A stretch of 64,000 nucleotides of DNA from CADEED01 sp020442965 (GTDB taxonomy: Bacteria > Pseudomonadota > Gammaproteobacteria > Steroidobacterales > Steroidobacteraceae): positions 1-64,000 of the forward strand of contig JAWLAH010000012.1 of NCBI GenBank assembly GCA_041395525.1, written 5' to 3'. A program made the translations under genes and the position numbers. Numbering within the stretch: the first letter of the stretch is position 1; every line of letters starts with the position of its first letter. This document shows positions 17,111 through 25,322 of the stretch, piece after piece. A model generated the notes under the pieces. The model was not told the origin of the DNA. It made no database searches and saw only the letters and a program-made list of their open reading frames with translations.

Positions 17111-17430
17111 CCGACGGGAATCGTCCGCAGCGATTTGAAGACCTCTTCGATGAACTGATTGCGTTGCGCCTTGAATTCCTGTGCCTGCTGAACGGACGGT
17201 TTGAACGACTCGACCGCGGCGCGTGTGACGACGCCGTGCTCAGCCAACAATGTTTCCAATACTAACAAGCGTTCACGATCGATCCAGACCTGCGCGGCCA
17301 GTTCCACGAGCATTCGCACCGTCGCATCGGTAACGGGGTCCGGCAGATACACCGGATTGTCGCCGGCAATCGGCGTACCGGTCTCCGGCGTTTGTTTGGC
17401 GTACGCGGCGGCATCCCAGCTCTCGACCAT
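17107..17430 (-). CDS. Small uncharacterised protein between methyltransferase and PurD-like genes
   Basis: 107 residues, soluble and mostly helical by appearance, with no signal peptide or cysteine. Notable segments are TDATVRMLVELAAQVWIDRERLLVLETLLAEHG and an Arg/Gln/Glu-rich C terminus. It overlaps the PurD-like gene by 4 nt and starts 3 bp after the methyltransferase stop, so it is certainly in that operon. I do not recognise a family. It could be a partner subunit, a carrier or a substrate-binding adaptor. Confidence 0.75.
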   Translation of the reverse strand: MVESWDAAAYAKQTPETGTPIAGDNPVYLPDPVTDATVRMLVELAAQVWIDRERLLVLETLLAEHGVVTRAAVESFKPSVQQAQEFKAQRNQFIEEVFKSLRTIPVG

Positions 17431-17433
17431 CGG

Positions 17434-18519
17434 TCAGCCCTTCACCGCGTACCAGTGCTTCATGTATCCCGGACCACCGGCGCGATCAGGCAGGGCGGCC
17501 GCCTTCAGTACGCTGAATCCCGCGTGCCGCAGGATCGCCGCGAGGTCGCAGTCACAGAAGTCCTGGGAATATGGCTCCCCATTGTGACGCGCGTCGAAGT
17601 AGCGGTGGTAGCGTTGGTACGGCGATTGATCCTGAACGCCATTGAAGTCGTAGATTGCGAACACGCCGCCGGGACGCAACACGCGTAGTGCCTCGGCAAC
17701 CGTATCCCGGACGATGCGCTGCGGCAATTCATGAAACACGATAAACGCGAACACCAGGTCGAAATGATCGTCGGGCATACGCGTGTCTTCGACGAGACGC
17801 TGCGCGAACGTCACCTCACTCCCCAGCATCGAAGCGCGCCGATGCGCGGCGCGCAACATCGCGACGGAATGATCAATGCCGATCACTTCGGCTTTCGGGA
17901 AGCGCATTTTGAATGCGGTAGTACTCTGGCCAATCGAGCAGGCAAGATCGAGTACGCGCGCGACATTGCCGTCGGCGGGCGGGGGCACGAGGCTCACGAG
18001 CTTGGCGTGCAGTTCGTCTTTGTCGTTCTCGCCGCGGAAAAATACCTTAGTGCCATGGTGATAGAGAAAGCCGCCGAGTTCGTCCTTGAAGTAACCACCC
18101 GGCTGCAAATGAAAATGCACGTTGGTATACGGCGGGTGCACGAACTTTGGATCGAGCTCGAGGCGCGCCGGGCCCCGTTCATCCCATGCGTCCAGTTCGG
18201 CAAGCAGTTGCTCGCGCTGCGCCTGGTAGGTGGCGCTCAGTTTGGTCCACTTCATTTCCTGCTGCGAGCGCGTCAGTCGGTTGCGCAGATGGGTGAGCGG
18301 TAGCGATTCGAGGAACGTACGAATTTCCGCAAGCTCACCGAACTTCGCGCCACGGCGTACTTCCTCAGCTTCAGCCGCTTGATTCAGTCGGCGCTCGAAA
18401 TCTGCGCCTGAGCCCAATATGTACTCGCGGAAACCCTCAACGAAGTCGAGATACGATCCAGCAGTGCGCGAGGCGAGTGGCGGCAAAGTCTCAGGCACAG
18501 CAGTTACCGGTGCATTCAT
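17434..18519 (-). CDS. SAM-dependent methyltransferase with long N-terminal domain
   Basis: 361 residues. The C-terminal half is a class I methyltransferase, with VLDLACSIGQST as motif I, VIGIDHSVAML as motif II and LRVLRPGGVFAIYDF at the motif IV/V region. The N-terminal 170 residues form an extra helical domain ending in NVHFHLQPGGYFKDELGGFLYHHG, which I do not recognise. It is the first gene of the leftward operon with the 107-residue protein, the PurD-like ligase and the DUF3592 protein. The combination suggests modification of a shared small molecule. Confidence 0.85.
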   Translation of the reverse strand: MNAPVTAVPETLPPLASRTAGSYLDFVEGFREYILGSGADFERRLNQAAEAEEVRRGAKFGELAEIRTFLESLPLTHLRNRLTRSQQEMKWTKLSATYQAQREQLLAELDAWDERGPARLELDPKFVHPPYTNVHFHLQPGGYFKDELGGFLYHHGTKVFFRGENDKDELHAKLVSLVPPPADGNVARVLDLACSIGQSTTAFKMRFPKAEVIGIDHSVAMLRAAHRRASMLGSEVTFAQRLVEDTRMPDDHFDLVFAFIVFHELPQRIVRDTVAEALRVLRPGGVFAIYDFNGVQDQSPYQRYHRYFDARHNGEPYSQDFCDCDLAAILRHAGFSVLKAAALPDRAGGPGYMKHWYAVKG

Positions 18520-18617
18520 CTGTATATCCGTACATAAATGGAACGCAGAGTCACTTTAATTGACAAGCCCGGCCGCTGCCAGTGCCCCAAAGACCTCGAT
18601 CGGCAGGGAGTTGCGGG

Positions 18618-18623
18618 CATAAT
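18618..18623 (+). promoter_or_regulatory. Candidate -10 element for the DUF937-OmpA gene
   Basis: CATAAT matches the sigma70 -10 consensus at 5 of 6 positions and lies 60 bp upstream of the ATG at 18684. No convincing -35 hexamer is seen at the right distance. Confidence 0.25.
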
Positions 18624-18683
18624 GGCGCAGCAATATCCGCTTCAGTCGCGCACGTCGCGATCACATGTGCTGGGAGGCAGTCT

Positions 18684-19898
18684 ATGAACCTGTTCGATCT
18701 CGTGAAATCGCAGTTGGGGGACGAGGTGATCGCCAAGGTCGCAGGCACTGTCGGCGAAACTCCCGCGGCAACAGCCAAAGCACTGACTGGCGGCGCCGTC
18801 CCGGCCTTGTTGGCCGGAATCGTGAGCAACTTCGGTAGTAGCGAGAACGGGGCGGCACGGTTGCTCGATCTCGTCTCAGCGGGAAAGCACGATGGCAGCT
18901 TGCTGAACAACCTCGCCGGTGCCCTGGGCGGTGGCGCGCAGACAGACGCGATACTCAACACTGGCAAGAGCCTGATGGGCACGATGCTCGGCAGCCGCGG
19001 CGATGCCGTGACCGATCTACTCAGTGCGTTCGCGGGTGTACGGCGCTCGTCGGCGTCGTCGCTCCTGGGCATGGCAATACCGGTCATCCTGAGCGTGCTC
19101 GGCAAACAGAAGGCCGCGGGCGGCTTGAATGCCGCAGGCCTGTTCAGCGCACTCGGCGCCGTCAAAGGCCTGTTGCCGAGCATTGCGCCTCCCGGCCTGG
19201 CGGCGGCGCTTGGGATGGCGGACTTGGGCGGCGGCGCGGCGCCTGCGGCACCCTCCACCCATGCGCCAGCGACAACTCCGGCGGCCACGCCGATTCCCGC
19301 CTATGTGGAACCGGAACGCAAGCCGTCGATCGTCCCGTGGCTGATCGTGCCGATCGCAGCGATCCTGCTGTTCTTCGGCCTGCGCAACTGCCAGCAAAAA
19401 GAGCCGGCCGCGGTCGTCTCGCCGCCAGTCTCGGAACCGCTGCCGGACGCTGCACCAGCAGCCCCAGCGGAAACGGTCGAGTTGCAGGGCGATGCGAATT
19501 CCGCCGCCGCTCGGCTGCTGGCTTTCCTGCGCAACGCTGACGATACCAACGTGCCGCGCGCGTTCGTGCTCGACAATCTCAATTTCGACAGCGCCACCTC
19601 GAACCTGGACGCGGCATCGTCACGCACCATCGACGACGTGGCCAAGGTGCTCGCGGCCTACCCCAGCGCCCACGTCGAGCTACAAGGCCACACTGACAGC
19701 AGCGGCGACGCCGACAAGAACCGCACGCTGTCGCAGGCGCGCGCGACCGCAGTATTGAACGCGCTCGTCAATCGCGGCATTGCAGCCGATCGACTCTCGG
19801 CGCGCGGCTTCGGCGCCGACAACCCGCGTGTCAGTAACGACACGCCGGAGGGTCGCGCCGAGAATCGACGCACTGAAGTGGTCGTGACGGCGAAGTAA
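18684..19898 (+). CDS. DUF937-OmpA fusion protein (inner-membrane anchored)
   Basis: 404 residues from the ATG at 18684, which has GGAGG 7 nt upstream; longer forms are unsupported. Residues 1 to about 180 are a Gly/Ala/Leu-rich DUF937 domain (MNLFDLVKSQLGDEV, GGAVPALLAGIVSNF, SSLLGMAIPVILSVLG). A Pro/Ala-rich linker follows, then one transmembrane segment (about 217-233, VPWLIVPIAAILLFFGL). A C-terminal OmpA/MotB peptidoglycan-binding domain (292-404) contains NFDSATSNL and ELQGHTDSSGDADKNRTLSQARA. There is no signal peptide, so DUF937 is predicted to be cytoplasmic and the OmpA domain periplasmic. Confidence 0.9.
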   Translation: MNLFDLVKSQLGDEVIAKVAGTVGETPAATAKALTGGAVPALLAGIVSNFGSSENGAARLLDLVSAGKHDGSLLNNLAGALGGGAQTDAILNTGKSLMGTMLGSRGDAVTDLLSAFAGVRRSSASSLLGMAIPVILSVLGKQKAAGGLNAAGLFSALGAVKGLLPSIAPPGLAAALGMADLGGGAAPAAPSTHAPATTPAATPIPAYVEPERKPSIVPWLIVPIAAILLFFGLRNCQQKEPAAVVSPPVSEPLPDAAPAAPAETVELQGDANSAAARLLAFLRNADDTNVPRAFVLDNLNFDSATSNLDAASSRTIDDVAKVLAAYPSAHVELQGHTDSSGDADKNRTLSQARATAVLNALVNRGIAADRLSARGFGADNPRVSNDTPEGRAENRRTEVVVTAK

Positions 19899-19899
19899 T

Positions 19900-19930
19900 C
19901 GCTCGGAAGCGAACGAGAAGCGCCCGAGCG
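19900..19930 (+). terminator. Hairpin after the OmpA-type gene
   Basis: CGCTCGG (19900-19906) pairs with CCGAGCG (19924-19930) around a 17-nt loop, starting 2 nt after the stop codon. It lacks a T-run. Together with the next hairpin it separates two convergent genes. Confidence 0.35.
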
Positions 19931-19933
19931 GCC

Positions 19934-19951
19934 GGCGAGGGTAGCCTCGCC
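19934..19951 (+). terminator. GC-rich terminator-like hairpin between convergent genes
   Basis: A perfect 7-bp stem GGCGAGG / CCTCGCC closes a 4-nt loop (GTAG). It lies midway between the stop of the OmpA-type gene and the stop of the FAD monooxygenase. It may act in both directions. No strong U-tract follows on either strand. Confidence 0.45.
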
Positions 19952-19962
19952 AGCGGTTGTCG

Positions 19963-21144
19963 TTAGAGAGCGGCGGTCACCGGATTGTAGTTGAACAACC
20001 CCAGCCGCTCATCCGCCGGTTGGCCCTGCGAGCGGACACGATAGCTGTCGGGATCGGCATGATGAAAGTGTTTGCCGGCTTCGCGCGATTGCAACACGAT
20101 GAAAGTGGCACGTTCACGCCGCGCAGTTTCGTACCGTTGCAGGCAGTCCTCGATGATTGGCGTTTCGCTCAGCGCGCGAGCCAGAACAACACCGTCCTCG
20201 ATCGCCATCACCGCGCCGTGCCCAAGGAAGGGCAGTACCGGATGCGCTGCGTCGCCTAACAGGGTGACGCGGCCCGAAGTCCATCGCTCGAGCGGCTCCC
20301 GGTCGAATAGTCCCCACTTGAACAGCAGATCCGGTGGCGTGGCACGCATGAATGTGAGCACATCCTCGTGCCAGCCGACGAACTCATCGAGCAGTTCCTG
20401 CACGGTCGAGCGAATCGACCAACCCTCCGCGGTCCAGGTCGTGCGTTCGGCGAACGCCACGAAATTCAGCGACTTGCCACGCTGTACGGGATAGCGGTTC
20501 ACCAGATGGCGCGGGCCCACGAAGATCCCGGACGGCGGATTCAGTATGCCAGCCGGGACCTTCTCCATCGGCACGAGGCCGCGCCAGGCGATGTAACCGG
20601 TGAATTGCGGATCGCCCGGTCCGAACAGCTGTTCTCGAACCACCGACCGCGAACCATCAGCTCCGACGAGCGCGTCTGCTGCGTAACGTTTGCCGTTTGC
20701 GAATGTGATTTGCACGCCATCTCGTCGCTGCTCGAGGCTCACGAGCCGATGGTCCAGGAGAATTGCCGCCGAGTCGTTGGCGCGCACGGCCGCTGCCAAT
20801 GCATCGTGCAGGTCGGCGCGATGAATGAGGTAGTAGCGTTCACCATAGCGCTCCATCAGTGACCGCCCACGATTGATTTCCGACAGCGGGCGGGCGTCGC
20901 GAAAGTGACGAACCACCTGGTCTTCTGGCGCGTACGCCTCCCGTAGCAACACATCGCGCAGCCCCAGATAATTGAGGCCATGCACGGCCGTTGGGCTCAA
21001 GGAGATCCCAGCGCCAACCTCACCGAGCGCGGGGGCCTGCTCGAACACACGAACCCGCATGCCGGCGCGTTGCAGAGCAAGTGCCGCCGTCAGGCCACCG
21101 ATCCCACCGCCGACGATGGCGAGTTCTTGTTTGTTTGTCGTCAT
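19963..21144 (-). CDS. FAD-dependent aromatic monooxygenase (salicylate hydroxylase-like)
   Basis: 393 residues from the ATG at 21144, chosen because AIVGGGIGGLTAALAL (dinucleotide fold, GGGIGG at 12-17) should lie close to the N terminus. The second FAD motif GDAAHPVLPFLGHGA is near residue 295, and the DG motif ADALVGADGSRSVVR is present. This is a class A flavoprotein monooxygenase using NAD(P)H and O2 to hydroxylate an aromatic acid, of the salicylate/6-hydroxynicotinate 3-monooxygenase type. No pathway genes are adjacent, so the substrate is open. Confidence 0.88.
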   Translation of the reverse strand: MTTNKQELAIVGGGIGGLTAALALQRAGMRVRVFEQAPALGEVGAGISLSPTAVHGLNYLGLRDVLLREAYAPEDQVVRHFRDARPLSEINRGRSLMERYGERYYLIHRADLHDALAAAVRANDSAAILLDHRLVSLEQRRDGVQITFANGKRYAADALVGADGSRSVVREQLFGPGDPQFTGYIAWRGLVPMEKVPAGILNPPSGIFVGPRHLVNRYPVQRGKSLNFVAFAERTTWTAEGWSIRSTVQELLDEFVGWHEDVLTFMRATPPDLLFKWGLFDREPLERWTSGRVTLLGDAAHPVLPFLGHGAVMAIEDGVVLARALSETPIIEDCLQRYETARRERATFIVLQSREAGKHFHHADPDSYRVRSQGQPADERLGLFNYNPVTAAL

Positions 21145-21396
21145 GGGTCGCCGCGATCCGTTCAGCGCGATGCACGTGCACCGCCTCAATAGCCGCTATC
21201 TACTCACGCGCCGCGCTCGCAAGAAACCTCGCCGACACGTCGGACCGATGCGTGGATGGATTATCCGACAGGTGGCCCCGACTGCCGCGGAACGATCGAG
21301 CTTGCGGGTTGACCATCGCACGAACTGTCCGCCACGGTCTCGGCTTCCTGCCGTTTGGCGACCCCGCGAGCTGACCGGTCGGGTTACGATACAGAC

Positions 21397-22755
21397 ATGA
21401 CTCGCAAACAACCCACCGAGCGATCACCCGCCGATCCGCCACCCACCATTGGTTTTGTCAGCCTCGGTTGCCCCAAGGCGCTCGTGGATTCGGAGCGCAT
21501 TATCACGCAGCTGCGCGCGGAGGGTTACGCGGTCGCGCCGAGCTATCAAGCGGCTGACGTCGTGGTCGTCAATACCTGCGGCTTTATCGACAGCGCCGTG
21601 GATGAATCGCTCGACGCGATCGGCGAAGCTCTACGCGAGAACGGCCGGGTGATCGTCACCGGCTGCCTGGGTGCGCGACCGGAGCGCATTCTCGAGCGGC
21701 ATCCGGCGGTATTGGGCGTCACCGGTCCGCATGCTTATGAGGACGTGCTGAACGCGGTGCACACTCATCTGCCCCCGCAGCACGATCCGTTCTTCGATCT
21801 GCTGCCGCCGCAGGGCATCCGGTTGACACCGCGACACTATGCTTATCTGAAAATCTCGGAGGGCTGCAACAACAAATGCAGCTTCTGCATCATTCCGTCG
21901 ATGCGCGGGCGGCTCGCGAGCCGCCCGATCGACGAGGTGTTGCGCGAGGCCGAAAAACTCGCCAACGCCGGTGTGCGCGAGTTATTAGTGATTTCCCAGG
22001 ACACCAGTGCCTACGGCGCGGATTTGCGCTACCGTGCGGCCGACTGGCGCGGTCATTCGTACCAGACGCGCTTTCTCGATCTGGCGCGCGGCTTGGGCGA
22101 GTTCGGCATCTGGATCCGCCTGCACTACGTTTATCCCTATCCGCATGTCGACGAGGTTATCAGCCTCATGGCCGACGGCCGTATCCTCCCCTATCTCGAC
22201 ATCCCGTTTCAGCACGGCAGCCCAAGTGTCCTGAAACGCATGCGCCGCCCGGGCCTCACCGAGAACACGCTGGCGCGCATTCGCCAGTGGCGCAGCGAAT
22301 GCGCGGATCTAACCATTCGCAGCACGTTCATCGTGGGGTTTCCGGGCGAAACGGCGGCCGAATTCCAGGAACTGCTCGACTGGCTGGACGAGGCGCAGCT
22401 GGATCGCGTTGGTTGTTTCAAGTATTCGCCGGTCGACGGCGCGACGGCGAATGCTCTCGCAAATCATGTAGCGCCCGAGATCCAGCAGGAGCGCTACGAC
22501 CTGTTCATGCAGCGCGCGGCCGCGATCAGCGCGGCACGCCTGCAAGCGCGTGTTGGGCGGTCCGAGCACGTTCTCGTCGATGCCATCGACGGCGACATCG
22601 CCATCGCACGCAGCCGCTCCGATGCGCCCGAAATCGATGGCGTCGTACGAATTGCCAAGGGCGCGAAGCTGCGCGTCGGCGAGTTCGTGCAGGTGGCCAT
22701 TACTGCCGCTGACGATTACGACCTGTACGCAACGACAGCACACGCGACCCCATAG
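21397..22755 (+). CDS. rimO: Ribosomal protein uS12 methylthiotransferase RimO
   Basis: 452 residues from the ATG at 21397. The UPF0004 domain carries the first Fe-S cluster cysteines C25, C61 and C90 (SLGCPKALVDSE, NTCGF, VTGCLG). The radical-SAM motif C157-x3-C161-x2-C164 sits in EGCNNKCSFCIIPSMRG. The C-terminal TRAM domain (about 385-450) includes VGRSEHVLVDAIDGD. PKALVDSE after the first Cys, and PSMRG after the CxxxCxxC, point to RimO and not MiaB. It methylthiolates the conserved Asp of uS12 in the ribosome. It is transcribed alone. Confidence 0.95.
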   Translation: MTRKQPTERSPADPPPTIGFVSLGCPKALVDSERIITQLRAEGYAVAPSYQAADVVVVNTCGFIDSAVDESLDAIGEALRENGRVIVTGCLGARPERILERHPAVLGVTGPHAYEDVLNAVHTHLPPQHDPFFDLLPPQGIRLTPRHYAYLKISEGCNNKCSFCIIPSMRGRLASRPIDEVLREAEKLANAGVRELLVISQDTSAYGADLRYRAADWRGHSYQTRFLDLARGLGEFGIWIRLHYVYPYPHVDEVISLMADGRILPYLDIPFQHGSPSVLKRMRRPGLTENTLARIRQWRSECADLTIRSTFIVGFPGETAAEFQELLDWLDEAQLDRVGCFKYSPVDGATANALANHVAPEIQQERYDLFMQRAAAISAARLQARVGRSEHVLVDAIDGDIAIARSRSDAPEIDGVVRIAKGAKLRVGEFVQVAITAADDYDLYATTAHATP

Positions 22756-22782
22756 CGGGCGACGAGCGCGCGACGATCAGCT

Positions 22783-22798
22783 AGCCGCTGACGCGGCT
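22783..22798 (+). terminator. Hairpin downstream of rimO
   Basis: AGCCGC / GCGGCT (6 bp) closes a TGAC loop 27 bp after the rimO stop, in the 73-bp convergent gap before the next gene's stop. No T-run is visible, so termination is only suggested. Confidence 0.3.
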
Positions 22799-22828
22799 CG
22801 GGCCATGCCTTGCCCGCGCAGGCCGCGC

Positions 22829-23437
22829 TCATTCGGCTGGCGCGAGCCCCACTTCGCGCATGATCGCGGTGTACCCCGCTTCGATCTGTGCGCCACGCAG
22901 CAGTGCCTGCGAGAAATCACCGGACTTGGCCAGTGTTTGCGCATCGACGCGACTCTGACGATGCCGCGCGAAACTCGCACCAACACGCTCCAACGTGCCA
23001 CGGTCGAAGTTCTGCGGCAACTGTTGGCTGTCGGCCAACATGCGCAGACGTTTCTCGAGGGCCGACTGTATGGCGCCCAAATCGCTGTCCAGCTTGTTCC
23101 ATCGCTGCTGTAGTTTGCTCTGTTGCGCGACGAAGCTTGCCTTGTTAGCGATGGTAGCGCCCTGCACTTCAGCGAAAGCGGCGCGGAGTTTCTGCGATCC
23201 CTGTACCACGGCGCCGTAGTCGCCCTGGTCGAGCGCTGTCTTGAGTGATGCCAGCTGAGCGTCGTAGCGCGCGTAAGAATCGGGCGCGTAGCGCTTTGCA
23301 TCGGCGGCGATGCCGACGGCAGCTTGCTCGATCTCGGCCAGTGCCTGCGAGGCATCCTCGTGCGAGGCACTGCAAGCACCCAGCACTGCGACCAGGCAAA
23401 GTAACGGCAGCGTTCCAGATCGTCGGGGGTTCATCAC
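22829..23437 (-). CDS. Uncharacterised helical lipoprotein downstream of glmS
   Basis: 202 residues. The N terminus is a lipoprotein signal (LPLLCLVAVLGAC, Cys22). The mature part is Ala/Gln/Leu-rich and almost certainly helical or coiled-coil (ASQALAEIEQAAVGIAADA, ASFVAQQSKLQQRWNKLDSDLGAIQSALEKRL). It starts 21 bp after the glmS stop, in the same operon as the export and barrel genes, so a structural role at the outer membrane or periplasm is possible. I recognise no named family. A second ATG one codon in is equally plausible. Confidence 0.75.
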   Translation of the reverse strand: MMNPRRSGTLPLLCLVAVLGACSASHEDASQALAEIEQAAVGIAADAKRYAPDSYARYDAQLASLKTALDQGDYGAVVQGSQKLRAAFAEVQGATIANKASFVAQQSKLQQRWNKLDSDLGAIQSALEKRLRMLADSQQLPQNFDRGTLERVGASFARHRQSRVDAQTLAKSGDFSQALLRGAQIEAGYTAIMREVGLAPAE

Positions 23438-23458
23438 AAGCTGACGTCCCGGGTCGCG

Positions 23459-25294
23459 CTACTCGACGGTAACGCTCTTGGCGAGGTTGCGCGGTTGATC
23501 GACGTCGGTACCCTTCAGGATGGCGACGTGATACGCCAATAGCTGCAGCGGCACCGTGTACACGATCGGCGCCTGAAAATAGCTCACATGCTTCGGCATA
23601 TGGATAACTGTCACACCCTCTGATGGCTCGATCCCCGACTCCGGATCGGCGAACACGATCAGCTCGCCACCGCGCGCTCGTACTTCCATCAGATTGGATT
23701 TGAGCTTCTCGACCAGATCATTGTTAGGCGCGACCGTTATGACCGGCATGTCCGCGTCGACCAGAGCAAGCGGACCGTGCTTGAGCTCTCCCGCTGGATA
23801 CGCCTCGGCGTGAATATAGGAAATTTCCTTGAGCTTGAGCGCGCCCTCCATGGCGATCGGATGCAGCGCTCCGCGACCCAGGAACAGGCTATGGTGCTTG
23901 TCCGCGAACCGTGTTGCCAGATCGTAGATGACCGGATCGAGTGACAACGCCTTCTCGATCAGGCCTGGAATCTCGATCAAGCGCTGCACGAGTCCCCGCT
24001 CGCGCTCAGCGTCGGCCGTGTGATGTTTGGCGATCGCGATCACCAGCATGCTGAGCGCGATCAACTGGGTCGTGAACGCCTTGGTGGATGCGACGCCGAT
24101 CTCGGGTCCGGCGCGCGTCAGCATGACGAGTTCCGACTCGCGCACGAGCGAACTCTCCGGAACATTGCAAATCGTCAGGGCCGATAGGTAGCCCCCCTGC
24201 TTCGCCAGGCGCAGAGCTGCGAGCGTATCGGCCGTCTCACCAGACTGGGAAATCGTGACGAACAAGGAGTTCTTCGGCACTACCGGATTTCGATAGCGAT
24301 ACTCGCTGGCGATTTCGACGGTGCAGGGAATCTTGCAGATCTGCTCGATGAAGTAGCGCGCGACCATACCCGAGTGATAACTCGTGCCGCAGGCCACGAT
24401 ATGCACATGTTCGGTCCGCTTGAAAATAGCAGTTGCGGCTGGCCCGAACGCGGCTTCCAGCAGGCGACCATTGGCCACCCGCTCTTGCAAGGTGTTAGCC
24501 ACCGCGCGCGATTGCTCATGAATCTCCTTGAGCATGAAGTGGCGGTATTGCCCCTTCTCCGCCGCATCCGCCGATAGCTCGCTCTCGCGAATCTCACGCT
24601 CGACTGTGTCGCCGTTGCGGTCGAGTACCTTGATCGAAGTACGGCGGATCTCGGCAACGTCACCTTCTTCCAGGAACATGAAGCGTCGGGTAACCGGCAG
24701 CAGCGCCGCAACGTCGGACGCGACGAAATTTTCTTCAACTCCCAAACCGATGACGACCGGACAACCCTCGCGCGCCAGAATGATGCGCTCGGGATCGTTC
24801 TCGCTGATGACCGCCAGCGCGTACGCGCCCTCCAGCTCGGCGACGGTTGCCCTAACAGCCTTGAACAGATCCTTCTGGGTCGCGAGATGCTTGTGGACCC
24901 GGTGCGCAATCACCTCGGTATCTGTCTCGGAGGTGAATTCGTACCCCGCGCGCTTGAGATCGTCGCGCAGCTCGTCGTGATTCTCAATGATGCCGTTGTG
25001 AACGATCGCGAGCCCATCGCGGGAGATATGCGGATGCGCATTGCGCTCCGACGGTACGCCGTGCGTCGCCCAGCGTGTGTGTGCGATTCCGACGCCACCA
25101 TGAGTAGGGCTGGCTTCGATCGACTCCTCGAGCATCTTGACCTTGCCGACCGCTCGCAGTCGTTTCAGCTTATCCGTGCCGTTCAGCACCGCGATGCCCG
25201 CCGAATCGTAGCCGCGATACTCGAGCCGTCGCAGACCCTCGATCAGGATCGGCACCACATTACGCTCGGCTATGGCTCCCACTATTCCGCACAT
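23459..25294 (-). CDS. glmS: Glutamine-fructose-6-phosphate aminotransferase (isomerizing) GlmS
   Basis: 611 residues, the normal length. MCGIVGAIAERN gives the N-terminal nucleophile Cys after Met removal. The glutaminase domain has GIAHTRWATHG, SERNAHPH and NGIIEN. Two SIS domains follow (ACGTSYHSG, SQSGETADTLAALR, SKAFTTQ, YPAGELKHGPLALV). The C terminus ends in the conserved PRNLAKSVTVE. It makes glucosamine-6-phosphate, the entry point to UDP-GlcNAc for peptidoglycan and polysaccharide. It sits 28 bp downstream of the outer-membrane barrel gene, so precursor supply seems tied to exopolysaccharide expression. No glmS ribozyme is expected or seen in the short gap. Confidence 0.97.
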   Translation of the reverse strand: MCGIVGAIAERNVVPILIEGLRRLEYRGYDSAGIAVLNGTDKLKRLRAVGKVKMLEESIEASPTHGGVGIAHTRWATHGVPSERNAHPHISRDGLAIVHNGIIENHDELRDDLKRAGYEFTSETDTEVIAHRVHKHLATQKDLFKAVRATVAELEGAYALAVISENDPERIILAREGCPVVIGLGVEENFVASDVAALLPVTRRFMFLEEGDVAEIRRTSIKVLDRNGDTVEREIRESELSADAAEKGQYRHFMLKEIHEQSRAVANTLQERVANGRLLEAAFGPAATAIFKRTEHVHIVACGTSYHSGMVARYFIEQICKIPCTVEIASEYRYRNPVVPKNSLFVTISQSGETADTLAALRLAKQGGYLSALTICNVPESSLVRESELVMLTRAGPEIGVASTKAFTTQLIALSMLVIAIAKHHTADAERERGLVQRLIEIPGLIEKALSLDPVIYDLATRFADKHHSLFLGRGALHPIAMEGALKLKEISYIHAEAYPAGELKHGPLALVDADMPVITVAPNNDLVEKLKSNLMEVRARGGELIVFADPESGIEPSEGVTVIHMPKHVSYFQAPIVYTVPLQLLAYHVAILKGTDVDQPRNLAKSVTVE

Positions 25295-25322
25295 GTGCGA
25301 CTCTCAGTTGTCTGGTTTGCGA

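Noticed and set aside
21876..22712. A 278-codon alternative frame inside rimO
   Set aside because: Overlaps the radical-SAM and TRAM domains of rimO; translation is Arg/His-rich and unrecognisable.
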